NCBI GenBank assembly: GCA_021904315.1
Contig: CM038917.1
Location: 17,654,041-17,718,040 of the forward strand
From: Sphagnum magellanicum
Lineage: Eukaryota > Streptophyta > Sphagnopsida > Sphagnales > Sphagnaceae
Length of the DNA stretch: 64,000 bases
Reading direction: 5' to 3'
In this document: positions 23,221 through 34,551 of the stretch, piece by piece
Position numbering within the stretch: position 1 is the stretch's first letter
Layout of the letters: every line of letters begins with the position of its first letter
The notes under the pieces: model-generated
What the model saw: the letters and a program-made list of their open reading frames with translations, nothing else
What the model was told of the DNA's origin: nothing
The model's database searches: none
Position numbers and translations under genes: made by a program

Positions 23221-24604
23221 TTTTAACACGTTTTCATTTTGTAAACTAACAATTTCATGTTAGTTACACACACAACCATATAGCCCATCTAATATATGAT
23301 GTTAATTTTGTAATCACAAGCATGACCAATCAAATGACAACCAATTGCATCTAATTGTAGAATGATGGGTTGCATATGACAAGATTTTTTTCTAGTGCCA
23401 CTATTATTTAATCATACCTTATTAGACATGGTATAATTTTAAACAAACAATATAAAATCAAAATGATTTTTTTTAGTTTAATATGTCCATAATATGAGCA
23501 AATAATGTTTAATATACCCTAAATACAAACTAAATATTTTAATATACCATGAATACAACCTAAATATACTTTTAATGTAGTCCACAATAACAAATGTACA
23601 ATAAATGTATAAATGCACCATAAAAAATATCCAAATTGTAATTAATTTTGCACCTAAATGAACATAGGGGCTTATTATTGAATGAAAAACCCAAAAAGTT
23701 AATCAATATGGAAAGATCTACAATTTTGTAATTGCAACATGATCACCAAAAATAGTAGTAAATTCAAAAGTATGGTGAATAGTTCTAAAAATGATAAAAC
23801 ATACTTGCAAATAACAAATAGTCACATGCCATTGCAAATTGGATAATTACAAAGTACAAGATTTCTAATACTGAAAATTGGTCATAAGGAGATTAGAATA
23901 TGCATATGGGTTTTAACACCTGATTGGGAGGAGTGCAAAACATGGTTTTTGGTCACAAACAATTATGATGAATTTCTTTTGAGTTCAAGCCCTTTTGGTT
24001 AACACCTTTCATCCATGCACTATTCAAGTTTTGGTTTCATCTACACCACGAAAACTCAAACAAAGCCTTGCATTAGGATGTGTGGAAAAATATGCCACCA
24101 TTCTTAAGGTTTTTGCCCCTTTCACCCCAGCTTCAACTTCATTAAAAATTATTAATGTTTTACAAACATTTACCTCTTTGAATTTGACTTTTTTTTGCTC
24201 GGACTCCTTAGTGGATTTTTAGTTTTCCTTGAATTTTTAAAAGTTAACCTTCATTCAATTGTTGTAACTTTTAGTTGGTGGTGTTTTAAATATGGTTTTC
24301 AAACATTTCAAAGACCTTTTTGACCTTGAAGACCGACCCAACAATTTCACACAACTTTTCCAAGAACTCTCCCATTTTGATATTGGTTAACATTGTATCT
24401 CAAGGTTCATTGTTTGGGCTCTTAGCACTGATAGGCTTTTGGCCTTGGTCAAGCTATTTGGAAGCATTCAATCTTATATCGACTATTAAACAAGGCTTTA
24501 TGTTTGTAGTTTCGTGATGTTTTCTTTGTTCACTTATCACTTCATCAATTTAAAATGATAGTTAGGAGGGATGTGAGTTGGTGATACACAATGTTGAGTT
24601 ACTT
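23221..24604. other. AT-rich DNA with unrecognised coding-like scraps
   Basis: Mostly non-coding. On the minus strand near 24,300-24,400 the frame MGEFLEKLCEIVGSVFKVKK is coding-like and may continue the relic at 24,605-24,925 after a frameshift. The protein family is not recognised. Confidence 0.35.
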
Positions 24605-24925
24605 TAAATGTCCATCCCAATTGAATATTCTTCCAATGAAACATTGCAAATGCCTTCAACATAATTTTTTGAAAAGTTATCTTTGAAAAATTTCACATAG
24701 CAAGTGGACAATTGTTTCAAATCGTTCAATCCTTTTATGCCAAGTTGATTTTCAAAGATGGTCACCAAGTGGATGCGTTTTTGAAGTTACGGGATGGCCA
24801 AATAACTTTTGGGATCCCTTTTTGATGTTTTGCTCAAAGACATTTTTATTTGTTTTGTTATTTCCCCTGTTATTAGCTTAATGGCATTTACTACTTCTTG
24901 ACTAATGTGATCCACAATCCTTTAC
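24605..24925 (-). pseudogene. Unrecognised decayed coding fragment
   Basis: One minus-strand frame of about 105 codons with a single internal stop reads IVDHISQEVVNAIKLITGEI, then SLSKTSKRDPKSYLAI, a stop, then a segment with LGIKGLNDLKQLSTCYVKFF and YVEGICNVSLEEYS, ending at a stop near 24,605. Residue composition and the paucity of stops in AT-rich DNA suggest a former gene or element protein. Upstream frames are broken. No family was recognised. Confidence 0.35.
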
Positions 24926-25249
24926 AAATACAACTTTCAATATTGTCAAATAACCAATTTGGTTCATGCATAATGCATTCTCAGAAATTGGCCATAAATT
25001 CAACAAACAGCTTGTTTGTTTCACCATAGATTACTTAAAAACTAATTAAGAGATTTGCTTGAACATTGGGTGGCCACTAAAGCCAATCAAGAGATTTACT
25101 TGAAATCAGATTCAGCAACCATCAGGTTCTCGCAAAGATCGGCAGATCGACAATCGAAGATCTCCGCCAGGTTCTCGCAAGATTAGATTGGGGGAGATCT
25201 ACAATTTCTCTGCCATGATTCTCGCAAGGGGAGCTTTTGGATAATGTCA

Positions 25250-25264
25250 GGGTTTAGGGTTTAG
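25250..25264 (-). promoter_or_regulatory. Telo-box (AAACCCTAAACCC) upstream of VTE6
   Basis: GGGTTTAGGGTTTAG on the plus strand reads as AAACCCTAAACCC on the minus strand, about 220 bp before the VTE6 start codon. Telo-boxes are common near transcription starts of plant housekeeping genes. Function here is inferred from position. Confidence 0.55.
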
Positions 25265-25484
25265 TGCGCACACGTGAACGAGGAGAGTAGCGGAATAAAC
25301 CCACCCTCTCATGAAATCTCCGCCACCATTTGTAAATATATTGCCCCATGAATCTCTAAAAGCTTCACATTGTTTGTCGTCGTTCTTGTGAAGAGGCTTT
25401 GTTGGATTTCCGGCGTGTGTCTGGGTGTGGAGTCTGCTGTGAAAGGTTTTGGTCTGCAGCAACACAGCAGCAGCAGCAGCAGCA

Positions 25485-27115
25485 ATGGCTGCTGGCTCCC
25501 AGAGCTTGTTGCTAAGATGTTCTTGCCTGGAAACCAAAGCTGCTTCTTCATCATCCGTGGTTTCTCAGTTGTTTGTAAAACCGTCCGGTGCGATGACGTT
25601 GAGAGGCCATGAGCTCAGAATGCGTACTGACAAGAAGCTTCTTCTTCTTCAACTTCTTCAAGAAGGAAAGTCACGGAATGTGACATCATGGGTGAGGCAG
25701 AGTGTGAAGACTATGAAGAAGGAGAAGAAGGAGAAGAAGAAATTAGGGTTAATAATGGCGGATGTGAGATTCTTGTCTTCTTCTTCACAGGGGGTCAAGA
25801 GCGTGGTAGAGGGTTTGAAGTGGGCATTTCAAGCTGTGCCCAGCTGGGAGTCCGCTGCCATAGCTACTTGCACTGTCTTCGTCTGCGGTGCGCCTGTGTT
25901 GCTTGCAGGTCTTTCTGTTCCCGGATTCTTCAGTGCATTCCTGCTGGGTCTTCTCACATGGCGTGCACTTGGCTATCAAGGGTTTTGCATTGTCTCTCTC
26001 TACTTCATTCTTGTAAGTCCCTCGCCAAACGTCCGTTGCATTGACTGTGTTAGTTTACTAGTCTCGGGACTAGTCCTGTAACAAGTGTTTTTTTTTTTGG
26101 GGGGGGGGGGAGGGGGGGTTCTGCAGGGATCTCTAGCAACCAAAGTGAAGATCAAACAAAAGGAGGCTGCAGGAATTGCAGAGAAGAAGAGTGGAAGGAG
26201 GGGACCAGGAAGTGTATTAGGATCTGGTGCAGCAGGTGTGATGTGTGCTTCTGCAGCCATAGCAAGGGTGGGAGGCTTGGAATGGGAAGCTCTCTGGCAT
26301 CTGGGTTTTCTGGCAAGCTTCTGCACAAAGCTGAGTGACACAATATCAAGTGAAATTGGCAAAGCTTATGGCAAAACCACGTCAGTCAGTTAACCTTCTC
26401 TTTCTTTCCTTCAAAGATTGCTGCATTGATCACCTCACCAAAAGATCAAACCTCAAAAAGGATTGAAACATCTTCTTCTGCGTGTTCATATTTGGGTCTG
26501 AGCTCAGCATGTGGATTCAATTGCAGACCTTTGTTTGCCCTGAATCTGTGGGACAGGTATTTGGTGACAACAATGTCAATAGTGCCACGGGGAACAGAAG
26601 GGGCAGTGAGCTTGGAGGGCACCCTAGCAGGCTTGCTTGCATCAGTCATTCTTAGTGCTGTTGCATATGCTCTGAAGATGGTACAGGGTTTTCAGTGCTC
26701 TGCCTCAGCATACTTTAAATCCTAATGATTCCCTCTTCCAAAATTTGCATCCAGAAAACAGGTTCCTGAAATTTGGCTCTCCTTTCTCTTTTCTGCAGAC
26801 AGATCAAACAGGGGCTATCATCTGTGTGGTAGCTGCACAAATAGCAAATCTATGTGAGAGCTTTATTGGAGCAGCATTACAGGGTCATGAAAGCTATGAA
26901 TGGGTGCCTCTCCTCCACCTCCGCCTTGATTCACAGACTATTGTCTGCTGTTCCTTCCCCAATGTATACAGGTGTAGCATTTGATTGAGTAAGGTTCAAT
27001 GATGTGGTTTCTGGTGGTGGGCTGGCAGATCACGAATGACATTGTGAATATTGCTAACATCATGATTGGAGCAACTCTAGCAATTTTGATCAGAAGATTG
27101 ACTGTTGGAATGTGA
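25485..27115 (+). CDS. VTE6: VTE6-like phytyl-phosphate kinase (DUF92/TMEM19 family), chloroplastic
   Basis: Five exons: 25,485-26,012; 26,127-26,380; 26,557-26,680; 26,799-26,903; 27,029-27,115. All introns are GT-AG, 114-176 bp, with consistent phases, giving 365 aa (Arabidopsis VTE6 has about 333). VTE6 phosphorylates phytyl phosphate to phytyl diphosphate for tocopherol and phylloquinone synthesis at the chloroplast envelope. The N terminus (1-60) is Ser/basic and transit-like. A Lys-rich stretch (77-86) precedes membrane segments at about 122-143, 146-163 and 164-176. Family motifs are GRRGPGSVLGSG (199-210), TKLSDTISSEIGKAYGKTT near 243-261, VPRGTEGAVSLEGTLAGLL (270-288) and DIVNIANIMIG near the C terminus. 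The ATG at 25,485 follows a CAG repeat in the leader and is the first ATG in frame. No broken residues are evident. Confidence 0.93.
26088..26118 (+). other. T11-G12-A-G7 homopolymer block before a VTE6 splice acceptor
   Basis: In VTE6 intron 1, T at 26,088-26,098 is followed by G at 26,099-26,110, A, and G at 26,112-26,118, only eight bases before the acceptor CAG ending at 26,126. Usual plant acceptors are preceded by U-rich sequence. Here the U-rich part is displaced by a run able to form a G-quadruplex. Confidence 0.8.
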
Positions 27116-28189
27116 TCTTCATCTCAAAAGGTCAGTATCATTGTCCTGATGAGAAGTTTTCAATGGAGTCCTTGGTAGCAAATTGTAGGTTAGGACAAAA
27201 TTCAAGTTGGGTCTCTAGCCATGCAATGACCAACATTAAGCAATTTTCTAACATGTCTCTACTAACAGGCTAGTCTAGTGAGATTGCTTCTGGTGCAGTA
27301 AATGCCACATTAAACCAATGGAGATCATGTCTCAGTTTCTTGTGCAGATGGTCTCCAAACTTTGGAGCTAGTATTGGCAGTGCATTGGAGTTCATAATTT
27401 TTGGGAAGATTCAGCAATCATAGAACCTCATTCTCGTGTGTACAGTTTTCTCAAACTGCTATTGCAATCAGACAATTGCTTATATTGGAAAGGGACCAAG
27501 AAGTTTTTTGAAGCTTTCATTGGTGCAAGTTTTGGAAATTAGAGCTGGAGATCCTGCATCCAGGATTGTGCTTGGGGTGACCTGTTAATTCCACCCTTCA
27601 CAGAATGTGAGACAAAAGGCAATTTTCTGAGAGTTCTTGTACAAAAGTATGAATTGGCTACAAATGATTTTTTGGGCCTTGTCTAGTTGCAATTCAGAGC
27701 TTCAATAAGGCTCAAATTGCTGTGAATTGGATTGGCAGGCTGATGAACAATGTATAGTGATTTGATTCAATTGGCATCTCTGTTATCCTCAGGGCTCTCT
27801 TTACATGTTTCTTGTGTGGCACAATGTGGTGCTGTCTGCAGTCTGATTGACCTAAGCTTTCATACCTTGTGCTTTTTCAGCACATAACATGCAATTATGT
27901 GAGTAACCAGTGAGCAAAAATGTGTTAAAGTGGCACACAAATATGAACACATGAGCAACTGTCAAGTGTCACCCATATGTGGGTGTGCACACCATTCTTG
28001 ACATTTGGATTTCACCAGCCAGCCAGATTAGTAAGATCCCTGGCTGATTATTATGATTAAGCCAGTTTGGTGATGGCAAAATGAAACATTTTCCAGCTGG
28101 AATTCTAGATGTGGGTTGGGTTCTCACTCATTATGTGTTGATTAGCAAAGGAAGCCAGTTGTGATCAGGTATGGCCATCAAATTCGTTC
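27116..28189 (+). other. 3' flank of VTE6, no gene recognised
   Basis: Sequence of intermediate complexity that probably includes the VTE6 3' UTR. No second gene, RNA or element end was identified. Confidence 0.5.
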
Positions 28190-28672
28190 TTGGGAGGTGT
28201 AAAGCACAAATCTCTTTGCAATGGTTTTTCTGCAGATAGAGCTGCGCTTGAGAAATTGAAGTACGGACTATGGACCAGAATATATGGGGCTCAAGGTTGG
28301 GATTCAAACATGTTCACAATCTCTGGACTCTCGCAAAGACGACACAAATCTGAACAGGTGAGTAAATGTAAACAATGGATTGGAACCAGTTGCTATCCCT
28401 TATATGATTTAAGCGACTACTGTGAATTAGACCTTGAGGGATTAGAGCTTTTTCCCTTCATGTTTTTTGTCCAGCTATGTGAAAATTTTCACATATGCAG
28501 ATTTAATTCATGGGTTCGTTTTTTCTGTTTCTTCATGCAGGTTCCATTTGCGGGTTGGCTATTTTCCCAGTTTATTGATGCAGGTTCAGATCTCATGTTG
28601 GGTTTTTCCCTGGTTGTTTTCGTAGGTTCAATTCATGTGTGGCTTCAAACACCGAAGCATTGTCAAAAGTGA
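28190..28672 (+). other. Open stretch with splice-like borders, unknown
   Basis: A 160-codon open frame without a clear ATG start near its beginning. Its best part (DRAALEKLKYGLWTRIYGAQG) begins right after TTTTCTGCAG and ends at GAACAG followed by GTGAGT, which look like an acceptor and a donor. A second TTCTTCATGCAG follows at about 28,530. This may be an exon of an unrecognised gene, or part of a spliced VTE6 3' UTR or non-coding transcript. No domain found. A further 50-codon stretch (LEHVNNFIKEGDPLEVYF) lies at about 28,690-28,840. Confidence 0.3.
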
Positions 28673-28844
28673 ATAATGTTAGACTGGGGGCAAGGAGGTT
28701 GTGATTGATATTATTACCTAGCATAAAAAACTTGAACATGTCAACAACTTCATAAAAGAGGGAGACCCATTGGAGGTATATTTTTTACTAGAAAGCAGGC
28801 AGGCTAATGCTGATTCTGACTCACCTGAGCAAGCCCCTTAACTT

Positions 28845-29640
28845 GCGGAGAGGTCATGGCAAGCCAATTTTTAACATTGATTACATTCTGGAATAGGCCC
28901 TAGTAGCACTTGTTACACCTATCGGAATGTTGTCTCGCCCTGCCGGGCTGGACACATTCCATACTTGAAAAGGCAGGCAATCAAACTTCACACTTGATTC
29001 CTTTCAGAATCTGCTTTGGTGTCCAAATGAAAATCAATTTGTGGACTCTTCACAAACCAAAGAGGTAAGTGAGTGAAGGGTCTAATAAGATTGCCATTGC
29101 TTTCACATTGTTTCAACTTTCACAACTCGTGTTATTGTTAGGGCATCTCTTTGGGAACTTCAATTTTTTTTTAATTGAAAAAAGAATTGTTTCTGGTGTA
29201 GCCTTTACTCTATTGTTACATGGTAAAAATAGATCTCTTTGGGGCCACCACTATACCCTTTGTCTTCCACCACCAACACACGGGAAATTGAAACTGAATA
29301 TTTTGTCAAAATATTCCCATTTTTTGGGCAAATGTTTTTGGGCCACATTTGGACTTTTTGATTTTAGTTTGGTAGCATCTTTTTTATTTTAATTTATTTT
29401 ATTATTTAGAAGGGTTTTAAACCTCGAGCATAAAATGATCCCTAGGTTTTGATGATGGGTGCTTACCAGGTGCTTACATTAGTACCTTTTTGAAGTCAAG
29501 GGCATCTTGCCCAAGAGTGAAAATGTGTGATGTGAGTGAAAACAGGGTAATTGTTAGTAAAATCATTTTTTACCAAGCAATAAATATTCCAAGAAGTACT
29601 GGCAATTTTATTTTATTTTTTTGTGTATTGAAATGGTAAT
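28845..29640. other. Intergenic DNA, no gene seen
   Basis: Mixed-complexity sequence. A 107-codon open frame at 29,069-29,392 has hydrophobic low-information content and no recognised domain. Confidence 0.5.
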
Positions 29641-30667
29641 GTATCAATGCATCATATTTCATTATGCATTATGTCATCATGCATCATGTTATATCATCAA
29701 CATAAATACTATGGTACATATGTATTGTGTAAAAAGATGCATGGAAAATTTTCAAAATGATTACATGCATAAAAAACTTTATAGATGAACATCTAAATGT
29801 TTGTTTATTATACTACAATTGTTAATGTATCAAAAAAATTAGTACATCAAAAATTTGAAAATACATGGATAAAATATTATCATATTTCCAAGTTTATGGG
29901 TAAGGTAAAGTAATTGTTAATTTAATACCAAACCACCAATTTATTGTTGACACGTGTGAACAATACATTGAATGTATTATTAATATTTCACACTTGAGAA
30001 ATAAATGGTTACATATGAAAACTTGACACCTGGCATATATTTTAACACCATTTTTAAAATCATAAATAACTATAATATAACATATGTTTTTTATACACCA
30101 AGGATTTATTAATACATTAAGGATTTTTCAACCCATCCAAACATAGAAAGAGTAGGAAATTTTTCAAAATAGATGGACAAGACTTGACCACATTTCCAAG
30201 TTTATAGGTCAGGTAAAACAATTGTTAATTTAGTAAAAAACCCATAATCAAGATGTGATGTGAACAATACATTGAGTGTATCATAAACATATTTTCAAAC
30301 TTGAGAAATAAACCTTACATATGAAAATTTGACACCTAATATACAATTACTCATTTTTCAATAATTATTAATTATTATTAACCACATGTCACTAATACAC
30401 TGAAATTTTATTGATACATTAATGATGTGTTGATATACTAAGACTTTTTCAACCCTTCTAAACATAAAAGAAGCGAGAATTTTTAAAAATAAAGGGATAA
30501 AAGGTTGCCACATTTCCAAGTTTATAAGTAAATTAAAACAATTGTTAATTTTGTTAAAAATCATTAATCTATTATGAAAATGAAATGTGAGCAATACATT
30601 GAGTGTACCATACACATATTTTCACACCTAAGAAATAAACCTTACATATGAAAATTTGACACCTAAT
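29640..30667 (+). repeat. ~305-330-bp tandem repeat, left block
   Basis: CAATACATTGA(A/G)TGTAT recurs at about 29,961, 30,265 and 30,592 (spacings 304 and 327). Each copy also carries CTTGAGAAATAAA, ACATATGAAAA-TTGACACCT, a 'TTTTCAACCC' and a CCAAGTTTATNGGT phrase in the same order. The right block at 33,510-34,250 continues the same family. Confidence 0.8.
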
Positions 30668-30779
30668 CACTTAGTCAAAGTGGACAATGGCCTAATCAAA
30701 AGGGCCAATTACAAATTTTAATACTAGTTTAGTATCTTGGCATTACATTTAACATTGACTATGTTTGATTAATTAGAAA

Positions 30780-32110
30780 AAGTTGAAAAATGTAAAAGTT
30801 AATTAATCATAACTAAATGAATCATGACCAAATTAATTATGATTAAACTAATTATATATATATATATATATGGTTTATTTACCTATGGTTAAATTTATTA
30901 TATTGAAATTAATTATGGCTCAACTACTTATGAATTTAACTATGGTTACTATTAGCATAACTAAATTATCTATATTTATTTTAAACATTTTTATTTTAGC
31001 CACAATTATTTCATTCATGTTCATTTTAGCCAAATTCATCTTAGTCATGGTTAGTAGTTTAACCATGGTTGGTTTTACCATAATTATTTTAACCATCATT
31101 ATTTCATTCATGTTTATTTTAGTCATAATTGGTTTTGCCATAAAATATTTATTCATTACTTAGTTTAGCCATATTAATTTTATTAGTGGTTAATTTAACC
31201 AAATTTATTTACTAATGGTTAGTTTAACCAGTTTTAGTTTAGCCATGTTTAATTTTGCCATAATTATTTCATTCATGTTTATTTTAGTCATTACTAGTTT
31301 TTACATAATTGGTTTTGTCATAAAACATTTATTCATTAATTTGTTTAACAATATTAATTTTATCAATGGTTAATTTAGCCAAATTTATTTACTCATGGTC
31401 AATGTAACCATTTCTAGTTTAAGCATGTTTAATTTTGCCATAAATATTTAAACCATTTTTATTTAAACCATAATTATTTTAGTCATAACTAATTTCTGCA
31501 TAATTGGTTTTTGCATAAAATATTTATTCATTAGTTATTTTAGCCATATTAACTTTATTAGTGGTTAGTTTAACCAAATTTATTTTTTTCATGGTTAGTT
31601 TAACCATTTCTAATTTAGCCATGGTTAATTTTTTCATAATTATTTAAACCATTTTGATTTTAGATTTATTGACTTCATTCATCTTTATTTTAGCCATAAT
31701 TAATTTATGCATAGTTGGTTTAGCCATAAAATATTTATTCATTGGTTAGTTTAGTCATATTAACTTTATTCATGGTTAGTTAGCCATTTCTAATTTAGCC
31801 ACGGTTCGTTTAACCATAAATTATTTATTCCTTAGTTAATTTGGCCATATTTATTTTACTCATCATTAGTTCAATCATTTCTAGTTTAGTCATAAAATAT
31901 TTATTCATTAATTAGTTTAACCATATTGATCCATTAGTTAGTTTGGCTTTATTTATTTTATTCATGGTTAGTTTCACCATATTTATTTAAATATGGTTAA
32001 TTGAACCATAATTAGTTTAGTCATGGTTATTTTTTCCATAATTATTTTAATTGTGGTTGGTTTAAACATTATTTACCAATCATTATTTTTGCCATAATTT
32101 ATTTTTCCTA
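30780..32110 (+). repeat. Composite repeat of TTTAGCCATAATTA-like words
   Basis: Short degenerate words (TTTAACCATAATTA, TTTAGCCATATTAA, AACCATGGTTAGTTT) recur every 15-20 bp on top of a longer period. The phrase CATAAAATATTTATTCATTA occurs at about 31,139, 31,319, 31,514, 31,725, 31,815 and 31,891, with spacings of 180, 195, 211, 90 and 76 bp. Open frames of 97 codons (plus) and 78 codons (minus) are repeat translations. Confidence 0.75.
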
Positions 32111-33104
32111 GATTAAATTAGCACCCTATTTAACTTATGTAATGTAAATATGTGATTAAATAACCTAAATACAATTAGCTTATATGTAGGCGTATTTATT
32201 TGTACATACCTTACCTATACTCCACCTATTTACCTATATTTTAGCCTATAGGTAACCTAATTATATAAGCTAGGGTAGGCCATTTATATACCTATGATAA
32301 ATTACTAGTTGGTTAACTAGTTATTTACCTAAAATACATTAATTAATGAGTAATTAAATAGTTAAATATTAATTATTACAAATACGTTGTTGATAATATA
32401 TAATGAATTAAGTCAAATTTGTAAGGATTAGTTATAATTTGGTTGTAATTATCAATCAACAATATAATACATTATACCTATCTTGATATTTTATATAATT
32501 CAAGGATTATAATAATTTTGTAATTATTGATTATAACTAAATAACTAGATATTAACCATTACTAAATTTTATTTTAAATTAATTGACATACATAATTACC
32601 TACATCTTTATTTATTTCTTTACTTAATTTATGTATTTTACATAGTTATATAGAAATAATGTTGTGTGGACATGAAAATGTTTCTCCCTCCCAAAAGTTT
32701 GTTCCATATTGTTTATCATCCTTTCAAAATGATGGGCAATATAAATAGATGCACCATAAGCATCCAAGACATAAGAAATATTTTAAAAAGGAAAATCACT
32801 TGGGATGAAACAATTGAAAGGCCTAACCTTAAAGGCCAAATTCAAAATGAAACAAGATTTTCCTACCTAGGTCACCTAGGTGTGCACTTAATTTAGGTGA
32901 TGTACATTTAAACTTAGTAAAGGTCATAGCTGAGGTTGCCCTAACCTACTTTAGGCTTTTATACTTAGTTGTTAGTTATAGACTCCTAAACCTAGTCATA
33001 AGAGTTTAGGTTGTAGATTCCTAAACATAGGAACCTTAAAAGTAGATATTTAATTTTAGATCTAACCTAGGTTGCTTAGGTTCTATCCATGTGGCAAATA
33101 TTAG

Positions 33105-33240
33105 TGGCCAATGTTTAAATGCCACATGGCATAACCTAGTGGCCAATGTTTAAATGCCATGTGGCATTGCCTAGGTGGCCAATGTTTAGATGTCACATGC
33201 CTTAACTTGGTTGGTCATTGTTTAAATGTCACATAACATT
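33105..33240 (+). repeat. 35-36-bp tandem repeat, four units
   Basis: TGGCCAATGTTTAAATGCCA and variants begin at 33,105, 33,140, 33,176 and 33,212 (spacings 35, 36, 36). Each unit contains the near-palindrome ATGCCACATGGCAT. Confidence 0.85.
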
Positions 33241-33509
33241 TGCCTAGGCAAAATGATGTTTGACCAATCAAAAAATCATTTGATTGTTATATTGATTAGT
33301 CAAATTATTAGTCAAAATGAGTAGTTGAAAGTAGTAGTCAAAAATGTCAACTTAGGCTTGGTCAAAAAGTAGATGGCCTAATGGCAATGGACAAGTTCAA
33401 AATGACTTGTCCAAAATGACTAAGAGGTTTTTTTTACGCTTGTTCAAAATGGGTCTTTTTTTACCAAAATTTCTAGTAAAAAAATTTAGGAATTCTAGTA
33501 TTGAATAAA

Positions 33510-34250
33510 CATTTACAATCATTGATTATAATTAATTATTACTAACCATATGTCATTGATACACTAAAGATTTATTAATACATTAATGATCTATTAAAAC
33601 ATTAAAGACCTTCTAATACCCTAAAGATTTTCCAACCTGTCTAAACATAAAAAGAGCAAAAATGTTTCAAAATAAATGGACAAGAGGTTGCCATGTTTCA
33701 AAGTGTATGGGTGAAAGTCAAAAGTTTTTAATTTAATCGAAATGCACCACTATGTTGCTAATTAGTAAAATGTGGTGTGAGCAATACATTGAATGTATTA
33801 TAAACATATTTTCACACTTGAGAAATAAACTTTACATATGAAAATTTGACACCTAGTATACATTTACCATCAATTTTTATATTATAAGTAATTATTATTA
33901 ACCATGTGTTATTAATATACTAAAGACTTGTTGATACATTAATGATCTATGGATACACTAGATACCCTTTGATACACTAAAAAAATTATAGTCTATCTAA
34001 ACATGAAAAGAGTAGGATTTTTTTCAAAATAAATGGGCAAGAGGTTGCCACGTTTCAAAGTGTATGGGTAAAGTAACAAAAAATTAATGTAACCAAAATG
34101 CACCACTATGCTACTAACACGTGGTGTGAGTAATACATTAAATGTATTATTAGTATTTGACACTTGATAAAGAAATCTTTGCATATGGGAAAAATTGACA
34201 TGTGTTACACATTTCCCGCCACTTTTTGACTTTAAATAGTTGATATTTGC
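33510..34250 (+). repeat. ~350-bp tandem repeat, right block
   Basis: Two more copies of the family at 29,640-30,667. The anchor (G)CAATACATTGAATGTATTA is at about 33,782 and the diverged TAATACATTAAATGTATTA at 34,131. The first copy lacks its left half, which is the part present at the end of the left block. Confidence 0.75.
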
Positions 34251-34551
34251 ATTTGTTAATTTATTATAAATATATGTTGAACTTCCAATGAGGATTATTT
34301 TGTATACTAAAGTTTGGGGTCATATTTTTCAAGCTTTTGCATATCAAACTTGACATGAACTTCCTCTTCACATGATCTTCTCGTGTTATTCCAAGGGTGT
34401 TTTGGAACACACTTTTGACATTTTTACAAATTTTTCACATGTTGTTATGACCTAATTCTATGTAAGTCAAAGATTTACCATGTTTTTAATTCATTGTATG
34501 TTGATTATCATAATTTTAATGTAAGGTGCATAGAAACTAATATCTTTTACA

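Larger units (their letters stand above)
30668..33426. mobile_element. Candidate 2.76-kb insertion with inverted ends inside the tandem array
   Basis: The left array breaks off after GACACCTAAT at 30,667. The next 20 bases, CACTTAGTCAAAGTGGACAA (30,668-30,687), match the reverse complement of 33,407-33,426 (TTGTCCAAAATGACTAAGAG) at 16 of 20 positions, and the array family resumes about 85 bp later. The interior is a composite AT-rich repeat with no transposase. This suggests a non-autonomous DNA element, but the end match is imperfect and no target duplication was established. Confidence 0.4.

Noticed and set aside
25688-26044. 118-codon frame overlapping VTE6 exon 1
   Set aside because: It is out of frame with the VTE6 coding sequence, whose exons, phases and motifs account for this region.
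30870-31163. 97-codon hydrophobic open frame that looks like a membrane protein
   Set aside because: It translates the TTTAGCCATAATTA-type repeat; the antisense strand is also open for 78 codons and the peptide is periodic low-complexity sequence.
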